The translations under genes were made by a program, and so were the position numbers. Of a stretch of 24,029 nt of DNA, positions 1-6,995 are shown in pieces. This DNA is from Verrucomicrobia subdivision 3 bacterium UBA7542 (lineage in GTDB: Bacteria > Verrucomicrobiota > Verrucomicrobiia > Limisphaerales > UBA11358), in NCBI GenBank assembly GCA_002479245.1, contig DLMG01000173.1, positions 1-24,029 of the forward strand, written 5' to 3'. The notes under the pieces are model-generated. The model was not told the origin of the DNA, made no database searches, and was given only the letters and a program-made list of their open reading frames with translations. How positions within the stretch are numbered: the first letter of the stretch is position 1; each line of letters starts with the position of its first letter.

Positions 1-143
1 GCGGACATGGGTGCGACTCCAACCAGCGCCAGTGCGGCGAGATAACCCGTTGCGCCGCCGTGGCCGACTGACGAATAAAAAAACGCCACCGCAAAGACGG
101 CGGCGAGCAACAAGCCGATTTGGATTGGCGAAAGATCAACCAT
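1..143 (-). CDS. TauE/SafE (TSUP) family membrane transporter, N-terminal part
   Basis: The gene runs off the left edge of the window; only about the first 47 residues are visible. The reading starts MVDLSPIQIG and continues through a hydrophobic segment (LLLAAVFAVAFFY) into SSVGHGGATGYLAALAL. That SVGHGGA-GYLA-LAL pattern is characteristic of the first membrane helix of sulfite exporter TauE/SafE (TSUP) permeases, which move sulfur-containing anions across the inner membrane. The ATG at 143 is the first usable start and matches the family's usual N-terminus. It lies 135 nt downstream of a ModE-like regulator on the same strand, and a ModE-box-like palindrome at 202-227 sits in its promoter region. 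The substrate cannot be told from this fragment; the context suggests an oxyanion relevant to molybdenum or tungsten, which is inference. Confidence 0.75.
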   Translation of the reverse strand, partial: MVDLSPIQIGLLLAAVFAVAFFYSSVGHGGATGYLAALALVGVAPMS

Positions 144-189
144 GGGCCGGAGGCAATGGAGATTCCAAAAGCATTTTTTGTTGAACGGA

Positions 190-227
190 ATGAAACACCA
201 AGCGTTATATCTTGTCAAATATAACGC
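190..227 (-). promoter_or_regulatory. ModE-box-like operator overlapping a putative promoter
   Basis: Positions 202-210 (GCGTTATAT) and 219-227 (ATATAACGC) form a perfect 9-bp inverted repeat with an 8-bp centre. The half-sites closely match the known ModE operator half-site (TATATAACG type). On the minus strand the centre contains TTGACA (213-218), followed after 17 nt by a weak -10 (TTTCAT, 190-195), so a bound ModE dimer would cover the -35 element. It lies between the ModE-like gene and the transporter and should control the transporter. The palindrome is seen; the binding protein is inferred from the adjacent regulator. Confidence 0.7.
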
Positions 228-278
228 CGACCTGAAATTGCCCAATCAGGAGCCGGGACGAATCTTTTCCTTGGGTTG

Positions 279-650
279 TCAAACACACAGAAGCCGCCGC
301 AGTTGTTTCCAGTGGGCAGCGGTCGCGCGCAGGCTTGCCTGTTCCATCTGCCGATAGAGAGCCACGACTTTGCCGCCGGTTTCCGTCAGTTCCGTGCCGC
401 CGCCGCCTTCACCGCCGTGCGCGGCGATGACGAGCGGTTCCTTGAAGCAGCGGTTCATCGTCTGGACGAGTGACCACGCGCGCATATAGGACATGCCCAT
501 CCGTTTTGCCGCCTGGTTGATGGAGCCGGTCTGCCCGATCAGCGCGAGCAACTCCGCCTTGCCGGGCCCCAGCGCGATGTCGCCGCCACAAAGAAGGCGG
601 AAGCGGGGTTGCACCGAAGGGGCGCGGATTGATTTGGCTTTCTTCCTCAT
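279..650 (-). CDS. ModE-type winged-helix transcription regulator, DNA-binding domain only
   Basis: A 123-residue protein with the LysR/ModE-type winged helix-turn-helix: ALGPGKAELLALIGQTGS, then INQAAKRMGMSYMRAWSLV (recognition region), then the glycine-rich wing GGEGGGG and LTETGGKVVALYRQME. This is typical of the short ModE-like regulators that lack the molybdate-binding TOBE domains, so ligand sensing is uncertain. The ATG at 650 is preferred; an in-frame TTG lies 15 nt further upstream. The next gene downstream on the strand is a TauE/SafE-like transporter, and the gap holds a palindrome matching the ModE operator, which supports a local regulator-transporter pair. Confidence 0.85.
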   Translation of the reverse strand: MRKKAKSIRAPSVQPRFRLLCGGDIALGPGKAELLALIGQTGSINQAAKRMGMSYMRAWSLVQTMNRCFKEPLVIAAHGGEGGGGTELTETGGKVVALYRQMEQASLRATAAHWKQLRRLLCV

Positions 651-750
651 GGGCAACGCCGGCAAATTAGAACGGCCATAAATTTTCCCGGTTTGCGTGG
701 CGATTGCAAGAATTCAAATGCAAACAGCTTTCGACTAACGGAACGAACCA

Positions 751-887
751 GGGCGTACCTTTACACTGCGATAAGCCAGGTTGCATCGTTTCGGTAGGAA
801 CGCCGGATTCATCCGGCAGGACATATAATCACGCGTGCCCGCTGCCGCATGAATGCGGCGTTCCCGTCGCAGTGCCCAGGTACGCCC
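751..887. repeat. Nested palindromic intergenic repeat
   Basis: Two arms pair over 137 bp. The outer arms, 751-771 and 867-887, are complementary except for a 4-nt internal mismatch. The inner arms, 797-819 and 842-864, are 23-bp inverted copies with two mismatches. Each inner arm is itself a hairpin: GCCGGAT-TC-ATCCGGC and GCCGCAT-GA-ATGCGGC. The two mismatches between inner arms lie symmetrically, so each small hairpin stays paired. No coding potential is visible. It resembles a dispersed extragenic palindromic element (REP or MITE-like); copy number cannot be judged from one window. Confidence 0.6.
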
Positions 888-1045
888 AACGAACCATTTC
901 CACCTCCATTGATTGAAACTTTCTCTGAAATAAATGTTATGGCATCGGTCGCTATTGGCTGGCAGCGAAAATATTTAACTTGATAATAGGTTGACGATTC
1001 TGCTGGCATCATCTTTGTTGGTGGATCAATCGGGCTCCTTTCTAC

Positions 1046-1078
1046 AAAGCAAAAGCCCCGACGGTTAAGGCCGGGGCT
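1046..1078 (-). terminator. Putative rho-independent terminator, minus strand
   Basis: AGCCCCG (1054-1060) pairs with CGGGGCT (1072-1078) around an 11-nt loop. Read on the minus strand the stem is followed by TTTTGCTTTG, a weak T-rich tail. It lies downstream of the minus-strand gene run ending at 1430 and would be a sensible end for that transcript. The imperfect T-tract limits confidence. Confidence 0.45.
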
Positions 1079-1429
1079 CCAGGGTTTGGTTTGAGGTTGA
1101 GGTCAGTTGCCCGGTGGGGCGGGGACATGCCGTAAGCGATCAGGTTTACGAGCCGATTCGTGGAGGACACAGACGGGATAAAAATGATCGTCCGGTCATC
1201 TACTTATAACGCAAAAGAAGCAGCCATTGCGGTGGATTAATTCCCATGGCCCTGATAACCGACGTAAACCTGAACAGTCGGAGGAACCAATCCGACACCA
1301 CCAGGACAAATCACGCGCGAACAGGCGTTGCTGGTTAAGGACCAACTGCTGGCCCGCGAGATTGACTGGCAAGTGCTTTGTAACAGCTTGTTTTAATTTT
1401 TGGAGGTAGCTGTGCAGCCTATCCTCATA
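1079..1429. other. Intergenic stretch with a possible short coding remnant
   Basis: No intact gene is visible in these 350 bases. One plus-strand open stretch (1274-1396, no start codon) would read ITREQALLVKDQLLARE followed by IDWQVLCNSLF and a stop. This looks protein-like and could be the C-terminal scrap of a decayed gene, but I do not recognise the family. Nothing else stands out. Confidence 0.25.
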
Positions 1430-1711
1430 TTAGGCGGCGGCATTTGCAATATGAAGTAACGCTGCACGGATAATCTCGCGCCGTTTTTCTGGCGACACCA
1501 ACCGCTCTGCTGGTGATAAACCAGAACCATGCTTCGCCTCGCAGATGCGCCACTTCTTCAAGTCGCGCTCAATCTGTTTGGCTAAAGCTAAAACGGCATC
1601 TGCTTCTGGCCTGTTATTGCTAGACCACGGCGTAGAACCACGGCCAGGGCCTGCGCGCCAATCAGCTATCTTACTTTGGTCAATTCCGACACGATAATGT
1701 TCTGTCTTCAT
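1430..1711 (-). CDS. Hypothetical protein, 93 residues
   Basis: Not recognised. The protein is charged and soluble: an N-terminal MKTEHYRVGIDQSKIADWR, a probable helix with basic and acidic residues (EADAVLALAKQIERDLKKWR) and an alanine-rich C-terminal helix (RREIIRAALLHIANAAA). There is no signal peptide, membrane segment or metal-binding motif. It is the last gene of a five-gene minus-strand run that follows an attC site. Its ATG lies inside the end of the previous gene (32-nt overlap), suggesting translational coupling. Small unknown proteins of this kind are common in integron cassette arrays. The reading could be extended or shortened; no strong ribosome binding site is seen. Confidence 0.5.
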   Translation of the reverse strand: MKTEHYRVGIDQSKIADWRAGPGRGSTPWSSNNRPEADAVLALAKQIERDLKKWRICEAKHGSGLSPAERLVSPEKRREIIRAALLHIANAAA

Positions 1712-1925
1712 TTGATATACTTGTTTGTCTTCGGGATGAATAATGGAACTCGCTCATTGCCTCATCCATAAAAACTCTGTCTGCGGTTGGATTTTGCAAA
1801 TAACCTGCTGCCCGAAGTTTCGGCCTATAATTCAGGCAGAACTTTTCCGCGCAGTTACAACAAAACAGCGACAACTGTTGACCATATAATTCGGCAGTGA
1901 CTTCTTTTTTGAAAAAATTAAACAT
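1680..1925 (-). CDS. Hypothetical protein, 81 residues, MFNFFKK start
   Basis: Not recognised. It has two closely spaced cysteines plus a third (FCCNCAEKFC, around residues 21-30), a possible small metal site, then a polar stretch without clear domains. Its first residues, MFNFFKK, nearly repeat the MFNIFKK start of the gene immediately upstream, and the DNA at the two starts is also similar. The 5' parts of the two genes may therefore be duplicates. It begins 12 nt after the upstream stop and overlaps the following gene by 32 nt, so the group probably forms one transcript. Confidence 0.5.
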   Translation of the reverse strand: MFNFFKKEVTAELYGQQLSLFCCNCAEKFCLNYRPKLRAAGYLQNPTADRVFMDEAMSEFHYSSRRQTSISNEDRTLSCRN

Positions 1926-1937
1926 GGCGAGTGTTTA

Positions 1938-2336
1938 TCAATTCATCTTCCTTACGATGTAAGTAACCTCTTTGCCGTTGCGAACTAGCGATATGCCAGC
2001 ACGTCCGCACCTATTATCCCAGCTTTCATCACTTGTGGAAAATGTCCACAACTCATCGCCGTCTTGCATTTCGGCGAGTAATTCGCGCCATTGATGGTTG
2101 CTAAAACCGAACGGCACTGGCGAATCACCGAGCCGAGGGTCAGTGACCATGTTTTCATTTTCCGCCTCCTGAATGGAGGCATATTTCCTTATGAACCTAT
2201 GTCTATGAACCTCTTGCAGCGTCAATGTTTGGGATGTTTTTGGGCGGGGTTGAATCAGGGAGTCATTTGCCATTATTCCCCGCGCTGCTGCTATTAGTGC
2301 GCTGTATTTGTCCCTTTTTTTGAAAATATTAAACAT
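1938..2336 (-). CDS. Hypothetical protein, 132 residues
   Basis: A soluble protein of unknown function. The C-terminal half (ELLAEMQDGDELWTFSTS, then SWDNRCGRAGISLVRNG and VTYIVRKMN) reads as a compact alpha/beta fold ending in a beta-hairpin, and resembles small uncharacterised proteins frequent in mobile cassettes. No catalytic motif is evident. It starts MFNIFKK like its downstream neighbour. It begins 16 nt after the stop of the 87-residue gene and sits in the same minus-strand run. Confidence that it is a real gene comes from length, codon-like composition and tight packing, not from homology. Confidence 0.6.
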   Translation of the reverse strand: MFNIFKKRDKYSALIAAARGIMANDSLIQPRPKTSQTLTLQEVHRHRFIRKYASIQEAENENMVTDPRLGDSPVPFGFSNHQWRELLAEMQDGDELWTFSTSDESWDNRCGRAGISLVRNGKEVTYIVRKMN

Positions 2337-2352
2337 GGGTAGTGTCCTAACT

Positions 2353-2616
2353 TTAATTTTGTTTCTGGCGATGAAAGTAAAATGTTCCGCTCATTGACAT
2401 TATTCCACCTGGGTCTGATGGGTCATCGTGCCGCATCATCGAAACTTGATACCCATTTGAATTGGAAAAGCTGATTGCATCGCTTACCGCTCCAATCATG
2501 CCGCAGGTCATTATTCGGGCTGCGCCTTGCTTTAATAAAACCATTAGGTTTTCTGGAGAAGTCTTAATATAATCGCTTTCGTTTTTTGGGGGATTTTTGA
2601 TTGTCGAATAATTCAT
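2353..2616 (-). CDS. Hypothetical protein, 87 residues
   Basis: Not recognised. The open frame extends upstream to a GTG at 2691, but the ATG at 2616 has a good ribosome binding site (GAAAGGG, 6 nt before the start) and gives a more natural N-terminus, MNYSTIKNPPKNESDYIK. The middle (ENLMVLLKQGAARIMTCGMI) looks like an amphipathic helix; the C-terminus is rich in serine and methionine (MMRHDDPSDPGGIMSMSG). No export signal is seen. It is the second gene of the five-gene run after the attC site at 3175-3309. Confidence 0.5.
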   Translation of the reverse strand: MNYSTIKNPPKNESDYIKTSPENLMVLLKQGAARIMTCGMIGAVSDAISFSNSNGYQVSMMRHDDPSDPGGIMSMSGTFYFHRQKQN

Positions 2617-2707
2617 TTTAACCCTTTCACGTCTTTGACGATTTGAACGCGCATAGTCGTTTCCGTTGACACCACTGGCCGCATTTAACACACACGTCGC
2701 CCTCTTC

Positions 2708-3163
2708 TCATATCAATTTCCATAGGTCTGGAATCTCTTTGACTTTGGAACTGTAAAAAGGTCGCTCGAAAGTGAGCCGCAGCATGGATTTCTTGTCCAC
2801 GTCAGGTATGCGCAACTTGAACGTGTCCAAAAACAATCTTACCAAAAAATCATAACCTTTGCGGTTGCCGGCGCTAACTAGCTTGCGCATTTCTGAGATA
2901 ATGGTTGGAAGCGCATCAACTGCCGACCTCAAAAATGCACTATCTTCACTAAACTTCTTCAATCCCTGCTCGAAGTCATCAGCCATCAAAATCGCATCTG
3001 GTGCGTGTCCGCCTTCGTGAGAAATCTTGAGATAAGAAAACTCATAATAAATGTTCGCGAGCGTGTTGCGAATCTCTTGCGGCAAGTCTGAAATGTCCTC
3101 TCCAAAATGGCGTTTTATCGTCTGTCGAGCACGGCTTAGTGCTTCTTTATTGATTGGGGTCAT
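2708..3163 (-). CDS. Integron-cassette-type hypothetical protein, 151 residues
   Basis: A mostly helical soluble protein of unknown function, beginning MTPINKEALSRARQTIKRHF and ending FYSSKVKEIPDLWKLI. No known motif is visible. Its position is informative: the ATG at 3163 lies only 11 nt after GTTAGAC, the recombination end of the attC site at 3175-3309. That is the classic arrangement for the first gene of an integron cassette. No attC is visible between this gene and the four that follow, so all five may belong to one large cassette or the array may end here. Confidence 0.65.
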   Translation of the reverse strand: MTPINKEALSRARQTIKRHFGEDISDLPQEIRNTLANIYYEFSYLKISHEGGHAPDAILMADDFEQGLKKFSEDSAFLRSAVDALPTIISEMRKLVSAGNRKGYDFLVRLFLDTFKLRIPDVDKKSMLRLTFERPFYSSKVKEIPDLWKLI

Positions 3164-3174
3164 ATTGTTATGCC

Positions 3175-3309
3175 GTCTAACGAATCAAGCTCAGCCACAG
3201 CCACGACGAACGCGGCTGAAGCTGGGCAAAACCAAAAGGACTCAAATGCAAAATAATCACACGCAAAACTGCAAGGGCAGTGGCTGTTGGCTGCAGCGCA
3301 TTGTTGAAC
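3175..3309 (-). other. attC: attC-like integron recombination site (complete)
   Basis: Read on the minus strand, the site begins GTTCAAC (3309-3303), matching RYYYAAC, and ends GTTAGAC (3181-3175), matching GTTRRRY. The arms at 3280-3297 and 3187-3204 pair as GTGGCTG/CAGCCAC and GGCTG/CAGCC with one unpaired extra base in the RYYYAAC-side arm. Total length is 135 bp, within the range of known attC sites. The extra unpaired base, the pairing layout and the inner CTGCAGC sequence recur in the sites near 23.5 and 24.0 kb with compensatory changes. A gene starts 11 nt after the GTTAGAC end. Confidence 0.75.
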
Positions 3310-3348
3310 TGAGCCGCTGCGCGGCAGGGGAAGTCTGTCAGCGGACGG

Positions 3349-3394
3349 TCAAAACCAACCAGGGAGGGTCGAATGAAAACCAGCCACTTTGAGG
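3349..3394 (+). repeat. IS21 left terminal inverted repeat
   Basis: Begins TCAAAACCAACCAG and continues through GGGTCGAAT to AAAACCAGCCACTTTGAGG. Aligned to the reverse complement of 5887-5932 it differs at only a few positions. The two AAAACC(A)CCA copies are the expected transposase-binding repeats. Confidence 0.85.
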
Positions 3395-3436
3395 GACGCA
3401 TTGCGTTGAGTGCCGTGAGAACGGCACAAAGACGCG

Positions 3437-4987
3437 ATGAACATACTCAACGTGAGCCTGCAACATTCGATTTTGACATTGGCGGCGCATGGCTGGTCGC
3501 ACCGGCGGATTGCGCGCGAACTGGACCTCAACCGGGAGACGGTGGGCAAATATCTGCGACTGGCCCGGTCAAAACCGGCCATTTCGACCCCCGGCTCGGA
3601 GTCTGACCCGGCGGCAAAACCAGCCATTTCGACCCCCGGCTCAATGGCGGGTCGGCAGAGTCTTTGCCAGCCGTGGCAGCCGCAGATTGAAGCGGCGGTG
3701 TTAGTCGGGTTGAGCGCCCAGCGGATTTATCAGGACTTGGTGGGCGATTACGGTTTCAGTGGCAGTTATCAGGCGGTCAAACGATTTGTGCGGCAGTTGC
3801 GCCAGACCCAGCCGATCCCGTTCATGCGGATGGAAGTGGAGCCGGGGATTGAGGCGCAGGTGGATTTTGGCCAAGGGGCCTGGGTGATGGTGGACGGCAA
3901 GCGCAAGCGGCCGCATTTGTTTCGGATCGTTTTGAGCCATTCGCGCAAGGGCTACAGCGAAGCGGTCTGGCGGCAGACGACCGAGAGCTTCATCCGCTGT
4001 CTGGAAAATGCGTTTCGCTATTATGGCGGAGTTCCCAAAACGCTGGTGATTGACAACCTGCGTGCCGCCGTGACGCGGGCGGACTGGTTTGATCCCGAAC
4101 TCAACGCGAAGGTGGCGGAGTTTTGCCGACATTACGGCACGGTGATGTTGCCGACGCGCCCGGCGATGCCGCAGCACAAGGGCAAGATCGAGGCGGGCGT
4201 TAAGTTTGCCCAGAACAACGCGCTCAAGGGCCGCAGCTTCGAGAGTCTGTCCGCGCAAAACCTGTTTCTCTCGGATTGGGAAAGTGGCGTGGCCGACACC
4301 CGCATTCACGGCACGACCCGGCAGCAAGTAGGCAAGGTGTTCAACGCCGTGGAACGCCCGCAACTGTTGCCCTTGCCGGAGAGTTTGTTCCCGGCGTTTG
4401 AAGAAGCCCCCCGCACGGTGCATCGGGATGGCTACATTGAGTTACAGCGATCATATTACTCGGTGCCGCCGGAGTATGTCGGGCGGCAGGTCTGGGCACG
4501 CTGGGAGTCCCGGCTGGTGCGGGTGTTCAACCAACGCCGGGAAGTCATCGCCGTCCATGCGCTGGTCGAGCCGGGAAAGTTCGCCACCGATCCGAACCAT
4601 CTGCATTCCCCGCACCGGCACGTCATCCAGCACGGTCTGGATTATCTGCTGGATCGCGCCCGGTTGATCGGTGCGCACACCGGCAGTTGGGCCCAGGCGA
4701 TGGTACAACAACGCGGTCCCATCGGCATCCGGGTCTTGCACGGCCTGTTGTCGCTGGCCGGCAAACATCCCGTATCTGCCTTGGAACGCGCCGCCCAAAT
4801 CGCGTTGCATCATGGCGCCTGGCGCTTGCGCGACCTGCGCGCCTTGCTGGAACAGGCCGGGCCGGCACCGCAACTGGACTTTCTGGAAACGCATCCCCTC
4901 ATCCGCAGTTTGGACGCCTACCAGCACTGCGTCCCCGATTGCTTTGCTCCCTCAACCATTAACCAAGAACCATCCCTATCACCATGA
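3437..4987 (+). CDS. istA: IS21-family transposase IstA
   Basis: A 516-residue DDE transposase that catalyses strand transfer of the element with help from IstB. An N-terminal HTH (HGWSHRRIARELDLNRETVG, about residues 18-37) binds the ends. The RNase H-like core carries Asp143 (VDFGQG), Asp206 (VIDNLR) and Glu252 (KGKIEAG), a plausible DDE triad. A C-terminal beta-barrel follows (ELQRSYYSVPPEYVGRQV). Length is normal for the family. The stop overlaps the istB start by 4 nt (ATGA). Unusually, residues about 45-70 contain the same decapeptide-like block twice (KPAISTPGS), encoded by two copies of a 28-bp sequence resembling the element's own terminal repeats. This lies between the HTH and the core, where a linker is tolerated. 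Confidence 0.95.
   Translation: MNILNVSLQHSILTLAAHGWSHRRIARELDLNRETVGKYLRLARSKPAISTPGSESDPAAKPAISTPGSMAGRQSLCQPWQPQIEAAVLVGLSAQRIYQDLVGDYGFSGSYQAVKRFVRQLRQTQPIPFMRMEVEPGIEAQVDFGQGAWVMVDGKRKRPHLFRIVLSHSRKGYSEAVWRQTTESFIRCLENAFRYYGGVPKTLVIDNLRAAVTRADWFDPELNAKVAEFCRHYGTVMLPTRPAMPQHKGKIEAGVKFAQNNALKGRSFESLSAQNLFLSDWESGVADTRIHGTTRQQVGKVFNAVERPQLLPLPESLFPAFEEAPRTVHRDGYIELQRSYYSVPPEYVGRQVWARWESRLVRVFNQRREVIAVHALVEPGKFATDPNHLHSPHRHVIQHGLDYLLDRARLIGAHTGSWAQAMVQQRGPIGIRVLHGLLSLAGKHPVSALERAAQIALHHGAWRLRDLRALLEQAGPAPQLDFLETHPLIRSLDAYQHCVPDCFAPSTINQEPSLSP
3570..3642 (+). repeat. Terminal-repeat-like direct repeats inside istA
   Basis: Two 28-bp copies (3570-3597 and 3615-3642) differ at one base and are spaced 45 bp apart, keeping frame. 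Each starts CAAAACC(A/G)GCCATTTCGA, closely resembling the end repeats CAAAACCAGCCACT of the same IS. They could be extra IstA binding sites or a relic of an end duplicated into the gene. Confidence 0.75.
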
Positions 4988-5781
4988 ACACCACCAGCCT
5001 CGAAACCACCCTAAAACAACTCCGTCTCTCCGGCCTGGGCCAGACCTTGAGCGTCCGGCTCCAGGAAGCCGCCGCCAATCGTTTGAGCCACGCCGAGTTT
5101 TTGGAACTTATTCTTCAGGATGAACTCAACGTCCGCCAGCAACGCCAGTTGGAGCGCCGCACCCAGGCTGCCGACTTCCACAGCCTCAAACCGCTGGAGG
5201 ACTTCGACTGGAGCTTCAACCCCTCCGTTCACAAAAAGGAGATTTTCGATCTGGCCAGCGGCAAGTTCATCCGCGAAGCCAAAGATATTTTGTTCCTCGG
5301 CCCGCCTGGCGTCGGCAAAACCCATCTGGCCCAGGCCATCGGTTACGAGGCCATCAAGATGAACTTCCTGGTGCTCTACCGTTCCATCTTCGATCTGGTC
5401 CGGGACTTCCTGAAGGACGAAGCTTTCAACCAGCAGGACAAAACCCTGCGCAAATACTTGAAGCCCGATCTGGTCATTATTGACGACATGGGCCTCAAAC
5501 AGTTGCCCAAACACTCCGGCGAATACCTGCTGGAAGTCATCATGCGCCGTTACGAAAATCGTTCCACCATCATGACGAGCAACCGGCCACTGGAGGAATG
5601 GGGCAAGTTGCTCTGCGACGTGCCCACCGCCGGCGCCATCCTGGATCGGTTCCTGCATCACGCCCAGGTCATTGCCATCACCGGCAAAAGCTATCGCGTC
5701 AAGGAAGCGCCGGGGGTCAGCACGGAAAACAAGAAAAACCGGAAGAACAGCGAACCCGCGACCGCCGGGGACGCGAGCTAA
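4984..5781 (+). CDS. istB: IS21-family helper ATPase IstB
   Basis: A 265-residue AAA+ ATPase of the DnaC/IstB type, which loads on target DNA and directs IstA. The N-terminal helical region (residues 1-70) precedes Walker A GPPGVGKT (residues 106-113) and Walker B LVIIDDMG (Asp167, Asp168). A sensor-1-like segment STIMTSNRPLEEW and an arginine-containing GAILDRFLHHA follow, all in the expected order. The length is typical, with a lysine/alanine-rich tail (about the last 25 residues) that is not conserved in the family. It begins within the istA stop (ATGA overlap), so translation is coupled. The bases from 5782 to the right end are non-coding and GC-rich. Confidence 0.95.
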   Translation: MNTTSLETTLKQLRLSGLGQTLSVRLQEAAANRLSHAEFLELILQDELNVRQQRQLERRTQAADFHSLKPLEDFDWSFNPSVHKKEIFDLASGKFIREAKDILFLGPPGVGKTHLAQAIGYEAIKMNFLVLYRSIFDLVRDFLKDEAFNQQDKTLRKYLKPDLVIIDDMGLKQLPKHSGEYLLEVIMRRYENRSTIMTSNRPLEEWGKLLCDVPTAGAILDRFLHHAQVIAITGKSYRVKEAPGVSTENKKNRKNSEPATAGDAS

Positions 5782-5872
5782 GGCTCGCAGCTCGGCCCCG
5801 GCTCGTTTAGCCGGCAGCCGGAGCCGGCACGACGTTCAAACACAAGAAACCTTGCATCCAAACATGAACCTG

Positions 5873-6952
5873 TTATGAAATCCACGCCTCAGAGTGGCTG
5901 GTTTTGATTCGACCCCGACTGGCTGGTTTTGAAGTGACCGGTGACATCGCCATTGAATCGGTGAAAGTAAAGGGCGCCGTGTTGGTGTAAATGTTGCACC
6001 AGTTCACCAAATTCGTTGAAGCCTGGATGATGGTTGAATAAGATGGTTGAGTATAATATGGAGACGGCATTAAAACAGTGAGTTGAAAGCCGCCATTGGT
6101 TGCCACAGCCTGCAACTCAGGCAGGGGCTGGAATGCCAGTCCAACCGGTTCGCCAACGCCAAATCCAGAAGCGAAAACGCTCTCCACGCCGCCCGGAGTG
6201 ATCTTGACAATGTCATACGCCGCTGTATTGGCCACAAACAGATCGCCCGTGCTATTAAAGGCTATCCCATTAGGAGTGTCCAAGCCGGAGATGAAGGTGC
6301 TTTTCGTTCCGTTTGTCGTGATCTTAGTAATGTTGTCGCCAGTCTGATTCGATACAAATAGATCGCCTGTGCTGTTAAAAGCCAATCCAGCGGGAAAAGA
6401 CAACCCGGAAGCGAACGTGCTTTGCGTTCCACCAGGCGTTATTTCCGTGATGGTGCCGTTCTGCTGATTCGCTACGAACAAATTACCTGCGCTGTTAAAT
6501 ACCAATGCTTCAGGACCTTTCAATCCAGAAGCGAATGTGCTTTGCGTTCCGCCTGGCGTAATTTCATAAATATAGCCGCCGTGATAATCCGATACAAAGA
6601 GATCGCCTGCGCTGTCAAAGGCCACTCCAACAAGAATGCCTCCCACGGAACCAAAGGTGCTTTGCGTTCCACCCGGCGCAAATTCATAAATGTCACCGTA
6701 ATAATTACCCACAAACAGGTCGCTCGCGTTGTCAAAGGCCAATCCACGAGGTTGATCCAAACTGGTAGTAAAGATGCTTTCCTTGCCGTTCGGCGTGAAT
6801 TCACAAATCGCGCCGTTGCCGGGGCCATTTACCGACACGAACAGATTCTGCGCCCACCCGCTCCCAGCCATTAGTAGGACCGCTCCCGCACAGACGACTC
6901 CGCCGAATGAATGACACGCGGCACGAATAGAGGATTTGAATTTCGTTTTCAT
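5873..6952 (-). CDS. Secreted NHL-repeat beta-propeller protein, 3' end replaced by IS21
   Basis: The protein starts with a signal peptide (MKTKFKSSIR, hydrophobic VVCAGAVLLMAGSGWA, likely cut after WAQ). About six repeats of some 41 residues follow, each like GLAFNSTGDLFVSNQ plus a KITPGGTQSTFASGL strand pair, the pattern of NHL/SMP-30-like propeller blades. After residue 285 comes the Verrucomicrobia-style C-terminal module (FQLTV, then STNLVNW). Native sequence ends at 5933; the last 20 residues (from SKPASRGR) are encoded by the IS21 end. The missing tail is probably the left flank of the IS (3309-3348), which reads DFPCRAAAQ in one frame, close to the usual FYR-type ending. A strong promoter precedes the ATG. 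The function is probably extracellular; the ligand is unknown. Confidence 0.85.
   Translation of the reverse strand: MKTKFKSSIRAACHSFGGVVCAGAVLLMAGSGWAQNLFVSVNGPGNGAICEFTPNGKESIFTTSLDQPRGLAFDNASDLFVGNYYGDIYEFAPGGTQSTFGSVGGILVGVAFDSAGDLFVSDYHGGYIYEITPGGTQSTFASGLKGPEALVFNSAGNLFVANQQNGTITEITPGGTQSTFASGLSFPAGLAFNSTGDLFVSNQTGDNITKITTNGTKSTFISGLDTPNGIAFNSTGDLFVANTAAYDIVKITPGGVESVFASGFGVGEPVGLAFQPLPELQAVATNGGFQLTVLMPSPYYTQPSYSTIIQASTNLVNWCNIYTNTAPFTFTDSMAMSPVTSKPASRGRIKTSHSEAWIS
5887..5932 (-). repeat. IS21 right terminal inverted repeat
   Basis: On the minus strand it reads TCAAAACCAGCCAG, then GGGTCGAAT, then CAAAACCAGCCACT and CTGAGG, pairing with 3349-3394. Its outer edge at 5932 abuts coding sequence of the interrupted NHL-repeat gene. 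Confidence 0.85.
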
Positions 6953-6995
6953 AGGGTTGCTTTTTGGAGGTCAACCACTGCCGTCAGGTTAAGAA

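Larger units (their letters stand above)
3349..5932 (+). mobile_element. IS21-family insertion sequence
   Basis: A 2584-bp element carrying overlapping istA and istB, bounded by 46-bp imperfect inverted ends at 3349-3394 and 5887-5932. As in other IS21 elements, each end holds two copies of a short repeat (AAAACCAGCCA type). I see no matching short direct repeat in the flanks (GCGGACGG left, AGTGACCG right), so no target duplication is visible. Both genes look intact. It sits in the 3' end of the minus-strand NHL-repeat gene, about 40 bp from an attC site. Confidence 0.88.

Noticed and set aside
3177..3401. Short minus-strand reading with NALQPTATALAVL
   Set aside because: This peptide arises from reading through an attC site and the IS end; the same kind of peptide (SLQATAAALASGD) appears at the other attC, so it reflects the repeat, not a protein.
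3701..4423. 240-codon minus-strand open frame opposite istA
   Set aside because: A shadow of the transposase, with arginine/histidine-rich low-quality sequence.
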